The notes beneath the pieces were generated by a model. That model saw nothing but the letters and a program-made list of their open reading frames with translations, had not been told where the DNA came from and did not search any database. From NCBI GenBank assembly GCA_035627375.1, contig DASPLX010000007.1:62001-126000 (forward strand): a DNA stretch of 64,000 nt, read 5' to 3'. This DNA comes from DASPLX01 sp035627375. GTDB taxonomy: Bacteria; Pseudomonadota; Gammaproteobacteria; Burkholderiales; Burkholderiaceae_D. The stretch's first letter is position 1. Every line of letters begins with the position of its first letter. Position numbers and translations under genes: made by a program. Positions 50,581 through 58,203 of the stretch are shown here, piece after piece.

Positions 50581-50611
50581 AAAGGAGAGCCTTGCGCTCT
50601 CCTTTTTTTTT
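50581..50611 (+). terminator. Intrinsic terminator of rne
   Basis: AAAGGAGAGC and GCTCTCCTTT form a 10-bp stem around CTTGC, ending in nine T (50603-50611). It separates rne from the convergent DinB gene whose stop is at 50621. Confidence 0.92.
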
Positions 50612-50620
50612 GCGCTCTCC

Positions 50621-51124
50621 TTACCCGGCAGTCGTCGTGGACGCCTCGATCTTGCCAAGCAACCACTGCAAGCCCGCAAGGTGCTGTTGATCGTGACTGG
50701 ACAGGTAGTGAACGAGGCTGCGCAGCGTGACCGGACCATAACCTTCGAATACCGCCGTGCGCCGCAACTGCTCCGGGGTCAGCGATGCGATCAGTTCGAT
50801 TGTCCTGGCGCGGGCCGCCCTGAATGCGGCCAGCGCCTCATCGGCGTCGGCGACCCGGTACCGTCGCTCGATCGCCAGGGCCTCGCTGTCGATCGAAACG
50901 AGTACGGGATCGATTTCATGCAATGTGCGATGAAAACGAACGTGATAGCCATCGATCTCGATATCCCGCACATGACAGACCTGTTCGATGGCGCCGAACG
51001 GCTCGCTCGGCACGCCACTCCATGACGGCGGAATCCAATTCTTGAATTCCGCCGGGAACGCCTTGTAGTGGGCTTCGAGTTGCACAGGAAAGGCAGCCAG
51101 CGCATCCAAGGTAGTCGAAAGCAC
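50621..51124 (-). CDS. DinB-like metal-dependent enzyme
   Basis: The GTG start at 51124 has GGAG eight bases upstream and gives 167 residues; TTG at 51157 is open but unsupported. The DinB four-helix bundle is recognisable: LDALAAFPVQLEAHYKAFPA, the first His in EQVCHVRDIEIDGYHVRF and the C-terminal H-x3-H in LSSHDQQHLAGLQWLLGK, which together form the metal triad. Relatives are thiol-dependent transferases. It is the last gene of the minus-strand chrB operon, 91 bp after the MFS gene. Confidence 0.85.
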   Translation of the reverse strand: MLSTTLDALAAFPVQLEAHYKAFPAEFKNWIPPSWSGVPSEPFGAIEQVCHVRDIEIDGYHVRFHRTLHEIDPVLVSIDSEALAIERRYRVADADEALAAFRAARARTIELIASLTPEQLRRTAVFEGYGPVTLRSLVHYLSSHDQQHLAGLQWLLGKIEASTTTAG

Positions 51125-51215
51125 GACAAATCTCCAGGGAAATGAGGATCGGGGCAATATACAAGATCTTCACCGATGCTGCGGAAGAGTCCGGGCGAGG
51201 CGAAGGCGATCCAGT

Positions 51216-52409
51216 TCACCCCTCTTCCGGCGGTTTCACCGAGCGAAACATCGCGAGCAACAGCAAATCGTAGACGATCTTCAAGCCGCCGGCCAGCACC
51301 AGCGGCCAGCCGAATCCCGACGCGCCCAACAAATGTCCCGCCAGCATCGGACTGAGGGCCGACGCCAGGCTGCGCGGCACCGAAGTCACGCTTGCGGCCG
51401 CCGCGCGTTCCTCGGGCGGCACCACGGCCATCACGTAGGAACTGCGGGTCGGCACATCCATTTGCGACAAGGCGCTGCGTGCGAGCAGCAAGGCGATCGC
51501 CCAGCCGAGCGTCGGCATGAACGGCACCAGCACCAGGAACACATTTGCCGGCAGATGCGTGAAGACCATGGTGTTGACCAGGCCGAAACGCTTCGCCACA
51601 TGGACGGCCGCCAGTTGCGACAATGCCGACAGCACGCCGGTCCAGAAGAAGATCGTTCCGGCGACAAGCGGCGACAGCTGGAACTTCTGGAACAGCCATA
51701 ACGCCACCAGCGATTGCACGACGAAACCGCCGCCGAAAGCATCGAGGCTGAACAATGCCGCCAGCGTGAACACCCTCTTTCTCGAGTTGCGCAGCGGCGC
51801 GGCCGCCTCATGCGTTCCGGCGATTGCCTGCGGCAAGCCGCGATAGATCAGCGCCGCGGCGACGCCGATCAAGGCATACAGCGCGAACATCGCGCGCCAG
51901 GCGGCGAACCGATCGATCCGCAGCGCATCGGCGAGCAAGTCCGGCATGCCGGCGAACAAGGCGCCGACGGCGGCGACCAGCGCGCCGATCAAGCTGTAGC
52001 GCGCGAATACGGCGGTTCGGTCCTCGTCGCGCGCCAATTGCGACAGCAGCGCGTGCTCGAGCGGCAGGAAGACGCTGACGTCGCCGCTCGACGGATTCAA
52101 GGTGCCGACCGCCGCGATCACCAGCAAGGGCCAGAATTCGGACAAGGTCGCGAAGCCGACGCCGGTCGCGATCATCGATACGGCAGCCGCGAGCAACAGG
52201 TTGCGATAACGGAAGCGATATGCCTGCATGCCCACCGCCAGCGACAACAAGCCCGAACCGAGCAAGGTCGCCGCGGCAATGACGCCGACCTGGAAGGCGC
52301 TCATGCCGAGCGCGGTCAGATACAGCGGCAGGAGAAGGCTGACATAACCGTCGGCGAAGGCGCGCAAGCCTTTCACCAGCAGCAATCGGTTCAAGGTCGA
52401 AAGTCCCAT
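51216..52409 (-). CDS. MFS transporter
   Basis: A 397-residue polytopic protein with about 12 membrane helices. It begins NRLLLVKGLRAFADGYVSLL. The loop 2-3 motif is degenerate (MQAYRFRYRN), while RTAVFARYSLIGALVAAVGA and LARSALSQMDVPTRSSYVMA are typical of the drug/solute MFS group. The substrate is unknown. It starts 31 bp after the LMW-phosphatase-like gene, in an operon led by chrB, so a role in oxyanion stress is possible. Confidence 0.85.
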   Translation of the reverse strand: MGLSTLNRLLLVKGLRAFADGYVSLLLPLYLTALGMSAFQVGVIAAATLLGSGLLSLAVGMQAYRFRYRNLLLAAAVSMIATGVGFATLSEFWPLLVIAAVGTLNPSSGDVSVFLPLEHALLSQLARDEDRTAVFARYSLIGALVAAVGALFAGMPDLLADALRIDRFAAWRAMFALYALIGVAAALIYRGLPQAIAGTHEAAAPLRNSRKRVFTLAALFSLDAFGGGFVVQSLVALWLFQKFQLSPLVAGTIFFWTGVLSALSQLAAVHVAKRFGLVNTMVFTHLPANVFLVLVPFMPTLGWAIALLLARSALSQMDVPTRSSYVMAVVPPEERAAAASVTSVPRSLASALSPMLAGHLLGASGFGWPLVLAGGLKIVYDLLLLAMFRSVKPPEEG

Positions 52410-52440
52410 GGCAAATGCCTGGCCGGCGCCGCGCAGGCAC

Positions 52441-52935
52441 TCATTGCGCTTGCGCGAGGCGGTCTAGCAATGCATGAACGCGGCGCTCCAGGGCCGAGTG
52501 CGACGCTTGGTAATCGACGCTGGCCGGAGGAATGTCGTTCCACTGCAGGATGGCCGTCATGCCGCCGACGGACGGCAGATCCACGCCTATGGCGATGACT
52601 TGCACGGAAGCGGCGATCTCCGGCTCCGTCAACTTTTGCGGCCGGTAATCGGCGACGTCGAACCCCTCCTCTCGCAAGGCCGCTGCGATCTTCGGCGGCA
52701 CCTCGGCATCGGGCACGATGCCGCGCGATACCGCACGGAAAGGCAATCCGCGCATCTTAGCCGCTTGGTTGAACAGCGAGGCGGCGATCAGGCTCTTTGC
52801 CGAGCCGTGTTCGCAAACGATGATTACCTGCGTCGCGGCTTGCCGCGCGTCGTCGGCCGCGCCTGCCGCGCCCGGCGCCACGATCATGCACATGCCGAAC
52901 ATGAGATCGATCCAGGGGTAGTGTGTGAAACGCAT
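52441..52935 (-). CDS. Secreted LMW-PTP/arsenate-reductase-like protein with altered P-loop
   Basis: Start ATG at 52935 has AAAGGAGA upstream; 164 residues. A signal peptide (LMFGMCMIVAPGAAGA) targets it to the periplasm. The rest resembles the LMW-phosphatase/ArsC fold: P-loop IIVCEHGSAKSLIAASLFNQ at residues 38-57, and a C-terminal helix. The catalytic P-loop is C-x5-K-S, with Lys47 where the family has Arg, and the usual C-terminal general-acid D-P is replaced by DIPPASVDY. It may bind an oxyanion rather than reduce or hydrolyse it. It lies between chrB and the MFS gene (gaps of 42 and 31 bp). Confidence 0.72.
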   Translation of the reverse strand: MRFTHYPWIDLMFGMCMIVAPGAAGAADDARQAATQVIIVCEHGSAKSLIAASLFNQAAKMRGLPFRAVSRGIVPDAEVPPKIAAALREEGFDVADYRPQKLTEPEIAASVQVIAIGVDLPSVGGMTAILQWNDIPPASVDYQASHSALERRVHALLDRLAQAQ

Positions 52936-52977
52936 GCGACTCTCCTTTAGCAGTGATATCAATCCATCAAGACGCCC

Positions 52978-53949
52978 TCAAGACCTCCCCTCCGCGGGCA
53001 GGGCCGAAAAATAGGCATGCAAGGAATCGAGCGCCGCGCCGACTTCGACCAGCAGGCGATCGTCATCGGCCAGCCGCTGCCGTGCGCCCGCCAGCAGCGC
53101 TTCGAATCCGGCAGCCTCCGGCACCGGCGCGCCGCCGACGTCGAGCGCATGCACCATGGCGGCGATGCGCGCCAAGCCGGGATCCCGATCCAGCCCGAAA
53201 CTGGCGAGCAAGACTTCGAAGGTCACGAGCTCGCCGACATGCGTGAACGCGGCGCCGTCGAAATCGAAACCGAGAGCGCCGGCGGGACAATCGGCGGGCG
53301 AGTCGAGCCATAGGAAGCGCGCCTCGCTGTCGATGAAGCGGCGGATCAGCCAGGCGCTGGCCACGCGATCGACCCAGAGTTGCTTGCGCGTCGCCCACAA
53401 TCGGCCTCGGTAAGCTGCGATATCGCGCCTGACGACGACGGCATCGGCCGGGCGCGGTTCTCCGGGCGACTGAATCGCCTCGGCGACGTGCAGGAAATCG
53501 CGCCACGACGCTTCGGCTTGCGCGCTGGCCTCGTTCGGAAAAAAGTCGATGGCGCGCAAGGCTTCGTATTCGCGGCGCAGCTTGCGCACCAGGCGCGAAA
53601 GCTCCTGCGTCGTCAGCGCCGTTAAGGTCGAACGCGCCTCGGACAGAGCCTTGAGCAGCTCGCCGTATTCACCGTTGCGATCGAACAATTGGCGATATGC
53701 GCGCTCTTCATCCATCGTTTGCGCCGCCACGGTCAACAGCCAGGCGCTGCCGCCTTCGCGCCGCGTCTCTTCCGCCAGCTCCTCCAGCAAATGCCGACGA
53801 GCGCCGCCGTCAGGCAACAAATAAGCACCATCGCGCAAAGCGGTGCAGCCGGATGCCTTGAGCGCACGCCAGATGCGGATGCGGGCGGTGGCGTTGATGC
53901 TAGGCAGGCTGACGATCAGCAGCAGCCAGATGTCGGTTGGGTTTTCCAT
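52978..53949 (-). CDS. chrB: Chromate resistance protein ChrB
   Basis: A 323-residue two-part protein. The N-terminal part (MENPTDIWLLLIVSLPSINA, then ATARIRIWRALKASGCTALR) is a winged-helix-like DNA-binding region of the PaaX type. The C-terminal part contains LWATRKQLWVDRVASAWLIR, FIDSEARFLWL and MVHALDVGG, which is the chrB domain. ChrB senses chromate and controls chrA in Ochrobactrum and Cupriavidus. It is divergent from chrA over a 148-bp AT-rich region with three repeats and leads an operon of four genes. Confidence 0.93.
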   Translation of the reverse strand: MENPTDIWLLLIVSLPSINATARIRIWRALKASGCTALRDGAYLLPDGGARRHLLEELAEETRREGGSAWLLTVAAQTMDEERAYRQLFDRNGEYGELLKALSEARSTLTALTTQELSRLVRKLRREYEALRAIDFFPNEASAQAEASWRDFLHVAEAIQSPGEPRPADAVVVRRDIAAYRGRLWATRKQLWVDRVASAWLIRRFIDSEARFLWLDSPADCPAGALGFDFDGAAFTHVGELVTFEVLLASFGLDRDPGLARIAAMVHALDVGGAPVPEAAGFEALLAGARQRLADDDRLLVEVGAALDSLHAYFSALPAEGRS

Positions 53950-53960
53950 GCAGCCATTTT

Positions 53961-54002
53961 ATAATTATGTAGTGATAATTACTAATTTTGTTTTTATAAT
54001 TA
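53961..54002. promoter_or_regulatory. Three ATAATTA repeats in the chrB-chrA divergent region
   Basis: ATAATTA occurs at 53961-53967, 53975-53981 and 53996-54002, spaced 14 and 21 bases apart. The outer copies continue as ATAATTATGTAG and ATAATTACATAC, forming a loose inverted pair. The stretch is very AT-rich compared with its surroundings. ChrB binding here is inference. Confidence 0.5.
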
Positions 54003-54097
54003 CATACAACAAAACACCTCATCGTCAATATTTCTTTTTTGGAAAGTAGGACGATATCCAGGATGATTGCCCGCCCCGAACGCCGAAGGCCCGATTG

Positions 54098-55432
54098 ATG
54101 AACATTTCCGAACCCATGCGTCCCGCCCCCGTTTCCAAAGCAGAAGCGTTTCGCTACTGGCTCAAGCTCGGCTTTATCAGCTTCGGCGGCCCGGCGGGCC
54201 AGATCGCTCTCATGCATGCCGAACTGGTCGAACGCCGGCGCTGGATCTCGGAGCACCGCTTCCTCCATGCCTTGAACTACTGCATGCTGCTGCCGGGCCC
54301 GGAGGCGACGCAACTGGCGATCTATATCGGCTGGCTGATGCACAAGACGTGGGGCGGCATCGTCGCCGGCATCCTGTTCGTCTTGCCGGCGCTGCTGCTC
54401 CTGACCGGGCTGTCGTGGATCTATGTCTCCTTTGGCGATGTGCCGCTGGTGGCCGGCGTCCTGTACGGCATCAAGCCGGCCGTCGTTGCAATCGTATTGG
54501 CGGCGGCTTGGCGCATCGGCTCGCGCTCGCTCAAGAACGGCTGGCTGATCGCGATCGCGGTCGCGGCCTTTGTTGCCATCGCCGCGCTTTCCATACCGTT
54601 CCCGGCAATCGTGATCGCGGCGGCCGCGCTCGGGCTCGTCGGCGGCCGCCTGCTTCCCGACAAGTTCCGGATCGGCGGCGCGCATCCGGAAGCGAAGACT
54701 TCCTACGGGCCCGCCTTGATCGATGACGACACTCCCACGCCGCCGCATGCGCGCTTTTCCTGGGCCAAGCTGGCCGGCGCAGTCCTGATCGGCATCGGCC
54801 TCGGACTGGCCGCGTGGCTTGTGCTGGCGGCCGCTTTCGGCGCGCAATCGCCGTTGGCTCAGATGGGAAGCTTCTTCACCAAGGCCGCCATGCTCACCTT
54901 CGGCGGCGCCTATGCCGTCCTGCCCTATGTCTACCAAGGCGCGGTCGACACCTATCAATGGCTGACGCCGGCGCAGATGATCGACGGCCTCGCCCTCGGC
55001 GAGACGACGCCCGGCCCCTTGATCATGATCGTCACCTTCGTGGGCTACCTCGGCGGTTGGAGCAGGATCGGGGGCGTCGACGCCGCCGTCGCCGGCGCCT
55101 GCGTCGCGACCTTTTTCACATTCCTGCCCTCCTTCATCTTCATCCTGGCCGGAGCGCCGATGGTCGAATCCACGCGCGACGACATCCGCCTGACCGCGCC
55201 GCTGACGGGGATTTCCGCCGCCGTGGTCGGCGTGATCGTGAGCCTGGCGCTGTTCTTCGCGCAACACGCGTTCCGGCTCGCGTCCCCGGTCGCGCAATGG
55301 GACTTCGCCGCCATGGCGATCGCCTTTGCCGCCTGCGTCGCGCTGTTCCGTTTCAAGGTCGATACGATCCGGCTGATCGCCGCCTGTGCCGTCGCGGGGC
55401 TCGTGGTATCGTATCTGTCTGATTCGTTGTAG
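54098..55432 (+). CDS. chrA: Chromate transporter ChrA
   Basis: ATG at 54098 with GAAGG upstream; 444 residues. The long CHR family type has two homologous halves: LKLGFISFGGPAGQIALMHA in the first and FFTKAAMLTFGGAYAVLPYV in the second, each with the F-G-G motif, plus PGPEATQLAIYIGWLM and TTPGPLIMIVTFVGYL. About ten membrane helices. It exports chromate, usually coupled to the proton gradient. It is divergent from chrB, and moaA starts 36 bp after its stop. Confidence 0.95.
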   Translation: MNISEPMRPAPVSKAEAFRYWLKLGFISFGGPAGQIALMHAELVERRRWISEHRFLHALNYCMLLPGPEATQLAIYIGWLMHKTWGGIVAGILFVLPALLLLTGLSWIYVSFGDVPLVAGVLYGIKPAVVAIVLAAAWRIGSRSLKNGWLIAIAVAAFVAIAALSIPFPAIVIAAAALGLVGGRLLPDKFRIGGAHPEAKTSYGPALIDDDTPTPPHARFSWAKLAGAVLIGIGLGLAAWLVLAAAFGAQSPLAQMGSFFTKAAMLTFGGAYAVLPYVYQGAVDTYQWLTPAQMIDGLALGETTPGPLIMIVTFVGYLGGWSRIGGVDAAVAGACVATFFTFLPSFIFILAGAPMVESTRDDIRLTAPLTGISAAVVGVIVSLALFFAQHAFRLASPVAQWDFAAMAIAFAACVALFRFKVDTIRLIAACAVAGLVVSYLSDSL

Positions 55433-55468
55433 GAGCCCGCTTGCGCTTGCCGGCGGATTCGCATCGCC

Positions 55469-56584
55469 ATGGCAGAAAAATTCATTCCGGTCGCGGACCA
55501 TCGCACACTCGAAGCGACGCCTCTCATCCCCGCCACGCTGGAAGCCCCGACCGGTTCGCTGGCCGACAGCCTGGCGCGGCCGCTGCACGACTTGCGCATC
55601 TCGGTCACTGACCGTTGCAATTTTCGTTGCGTCTATTGCATGCCCAAGGAAGTCTTCGACAAGCACTATGACTTCCTGCCGCATGCCTCGCTCCTGACCT
55701 TCGAGGAAATCACGCGCATCGCGCGCCTGTTCGTCGCCCACGGCGTCGAAAAGATCCGCCTCACCGGCGGCGAACCGCTGCTGCGCAAGAACATCGAGAA
55801 GCTGATCGAGATGCTGAGCGCGCTGCGGACGCCCGCCGGCCGCGAACTCGACCTGACGCTGACGACCAATGCCTCGCTGCTGGCGAAGAAGGCGCAGGCG
55901 CTCAAGGATGCCGGCCTCAAACGCGTGACCGTCTCGCTCGATTCGCTCGACGACGCCACCTTCAAGCGCATGAACGACGTCGATTTTCCGGTCGCGGAAG
56001 TCTTGCGCGGCATCGAGGTCGCGCATCGCGTCGGCCTCGGCCCCATCAAGATCAACATGGTGGTCAAGGGCGGCATGAACGACCAGGAAATCGTGCCGAT
56101 GGCGCGCCATTTCAAAGGCTCCCCCTTCATCCTGCGCTTCATCGAGTACATGGATGTGGGCACCAGCAACGGCTGGAAGATGGATGAAGTCGTGCCCTCC
56201 GCCGAAGTCGTGCGCCGCATCGGCGCCTCCATGCCGCTGGAGCCGATCGAGCCGAACTACCGCGGCGAGACCGCCGAGCGCTGGCGCTATGTCGACGGCG
56301 GCGGCGAGATCGGCGTGATCTCGAGCGTGACGCAAGCCTTCTGCGGCAGTTGCACGCGCGCCCGGCTGTCGACCGAAGGCAAGCTCTACACCTGCCTGTT
56401 CGCCAGCAGCGGCCACGACTTGCGCGCCCTGCTGCGCGCCGGCCGCAGCGACCAGGAAATCGCGAGCGCGGTCGCCCATCTGTGGCGGTTGCGCAAGGAC
56501 CGCTACTCGGAATTGCGCACCGCCAACACCGAAGGCTTGGGCAAGAGCGGCAAGCGGGTCGAGATGTCGTACATCGGCGGATGA
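55469..56584 (+). CDS. moaA: GTP 3',8-cyclase MoaA
   Basis: A 371-residue radical SAM enzyme. The N-terminal cluster is in DRCNFRCVYCMPKEVF (C-x3-C-x2-C), followed by GGEPLLRKNIEKLI. The C-terminal cluster is CGSCTRARLSTEGKLYTCLF, and the chain ends in the functional GG. The first 35 residues are a variable extension. It makes the first molybdenum cofactor intermediate from GTP. MoeA follows after the 230-bp element. It may be read with chrA, but no promoter was identified. Confidence 0.96.
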   Translation: MAEKFIPVADHRTLEATPLIPATLEAPTGSLADSLARPLHDLRISVTDRCNFRCVYCMPKEVFDKHYDFLPHASLLTFEEITRIARLFVAHGVEKIRLTGGEPLLRKNIEKLIEMLSALRTPAGRELDLTLTTNASLLAKKAQALKDAGLKRVTVSLDSLDDATFKRMNDVDFPVAEVLRGIEVAHRVGLGPIKINMVVKGGMNDQEIVPMARHFKGSPFILRFIEYMDVGTSNGWKMDEVVPSAEVVRRIGASMPLEPIEPNYRGETAERWRYVDGGGEIGVISSVTQAFCGSCTRARLSTEGKLYTCLFASSGHDLRALLRAGRSDQEIASAVAHLWRLRKDRYSELRTANTEGLGKSGKRVEMSYIGG

Positions 56585-56646
56585 TGCCGGCATAGGCCGA
56601 ACCGGCACTCTCCTTTCGGCGAATGGTTCGCGCCGCGTTCGGGTGA

Positions 56647-56880
56647 TAGAACTCATTTCATAAATAGGAGGGGCCGCGAAGGTGGTCTGGACGGATGCAG
56701 CGCTAGGCGCGACGCGATGCACAGGGTGGTTCCCTGTGCGAGCGGCGCAACAACGCGATGCGCCGTCCAGACCACCTTCCCGAAGGGTTCGCACCAGAAT
56801 CGACGCTGGACAGCGTCGCTCGCCTTGCCAGCCCCGATTCTGGTGCGAACGCGCCCCTCCTATTTATGAAATGAGTTCTA
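56647..56880. mobile_element. MITE-like multi-hairpin element with 26-bp terminal inverted repeats
   Basis: The left repeat at 56649-56674 (starting GAACTCATTTCATAAATAGG) is a perfect inverse of 56853-56878, and TA lies outside each end (56647-56648, 56879-56880), as for a 2-bp target duplication. Between them are two long arms: 17 bp perfect (56678-56694 with 56763-56779) topped by GCACAGGG/CCCTGTGC (56719-56739), and 16 bp perfect (56787-56802 with 56835-56850) topped by ACGCTG/CAGCGT (56803-56816). No coding capacity is seen. It sits between moaA and moeA, ending 37 bp before the moeA ATG. An IS5-type parent is a guess. Confidence 0.85.
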
Positions 56881-56916
56881 ATCTTGTCTACCCGATCAAG
56901 CCCGCCGAATACTTCC

Positions 56917-58203
56917 ATGAATCCGACCAGTTTGTCCGACATCGCCTCCTGCCTTGCCGGCTGCGATCCCAATGCCCTTCCCGTCGCGCAAGTCCAGAAA
57001 GTCATCCGCGATTTCGTCGTCCCGATTCACGCGCCGGAAAAGGTCGCGTTGCGCAGCGCCCTCGACCGCGTGCTGGCCGCCGATATCGTGTCGCCGATCG
57101 ATGTCCCGGCGCACGACAATTCCGCGATGGATGGTTATGCCCTGCGCGGCGCTGACCTCGGCGCCGACCGGGCGATCACGCTGGCGGTCGTCGGCAGCGC
57201 CTACGCAGGGAGCGTCTTCGACGGCATCGTCAACGCCGGAGAATGCGTGCGCATCATGACCGGCGCCGTCATGCCGGCTGGCTGCGATACCGTCGTCCCG
57301 CAGGAATTCACGCGCGACGCCTCGGCGACGGCGGTCACGATCCCCGCCGGCGCGGTCAAGCCCGGCGACAACCGCCGCCTGCGCGGCGAAGACCTGGCGC
57401 TCGGCAAGACCGCGCTCGCGCGGGGCAAGATCCTGCGCCCCGCCGACATCGGCTTGCTCGCCTCGCTCGGCATCGCCGAAGTGCCGGTGCAGCGCAAGCT
57501 GCGCGTGGCCTTCTTCTCGACCGGCGACGAATTGCGCTCCATCGGCGAACCGCTCGACGCAGGCTGCGTCTACGACAGCAACCGCTACACCATCCACGGC
57601 ATGCTGACGCGGCTCGGCTGCGACATCATCGACATGGGCGTGGTCAAGGACGATCCGGCGCCGCTCGAGGCTGCCTTCCGTTCCGCCTGCGAGAATGCCG
57701 ACGCGATCATCACCTCGGGCGGCGTGTCGGTCGGCGAGGCCGACTACACGAAACAGATGATGGCCCAGCTCGGCGACGTGAAATTCTGGAAGATCGGCAT
57801 GCGCCCCGGCCGGCCGATGGCTTTCGGCAAGATCGCCTCGAACGGCAAGAGCGCCTACCTGTTCGGCCTGCCCGGCAATCCGGTCGCCGTCATGGTGACT
57901 TTCTATTTCTTCGCGCGCGACGCCCTATTGCACATGATGGGCGCGGCGCCCTCGCCCGCACCGCTGGTGCGCGCCGTGTCGCAACAGGCGATCCGCAAGA
58001 AGCCGGGCCGCACCGAGTACCAGCGCGGCATCTACTCGCTCGACGACGACGGCCGGCTGAAGGTGCGCATCACCGGCGCCCAGGGCTCGGGCATCCTGCG
58101 CTCGATGGCGGAAGCCAATTGCATGGTCGTGCTGCATCACGACCAAGGCAACGTGAACGCCGGCGAGGCGGTCGATATCGTGCCGTTTCAAGGCTTGCTG
58201 TAG
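56917..58203 (+). CDS. moeA: Molybdopterin molybdenumtransferase MoeA
   Basis: The start is ATG at 56917 (MNPTSLSDIASCLAG), 428 residues; a TTG at 56884 is open too. VPAHDNSAMDGYALRGADL, the MoeA domain IITSGGVSVGEADYTKQMMA and PGNPVAVMVTFYFFARDALL are diagnostic. It inserts molybdate into MPT-AMP. The upstream element separates it from moaA. Its last 16 bases overlap the end of the convergent cusA gene. Confidence 0.95.
   Translation: MNPTSLSDIASCLAGCDPNALPVAQVQKVIRDFVVPIHAPEKVALRSALDRVLAADIVSPIDVPAHDNSAMDGYALRGADLGADRAITLAVVGSAYAGSVFDGIVNAGECVRIMTGAVMPAGCDTVVPQEFTRDASATAVTIPAGAVKPGDNRRLRGEDLALGKTALARGKILRPADIGLLASLGIAEVPVQRKLRVAFFSTGDELRSIGEPLDAGCVYDSNRYTIHGMLTRLGCDIIDMGVVKDDPAPLEAAFRSACENADAIITSGGVSVGEADYTKQMMAQLGDVKFWKIGMRPGRPMAFGKIASNGKSAYLFGLPGNPVAVMVTFYFFARDALLHMMGAAPSPAPLVRAVSQQAIRKKPGRTEYQRGIYSLDDDGRLKVRITGAQGSGILRSMAEANCMVVLHHDQGNVNAGEAVDIVPFQGLL

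Noticed and set aside
53900..56794. Open frame of 964 codons on the minus strand over chrA and moaA
   Set aside because: No domain or plausible start; overlaps two clear genes and the hairpin element.
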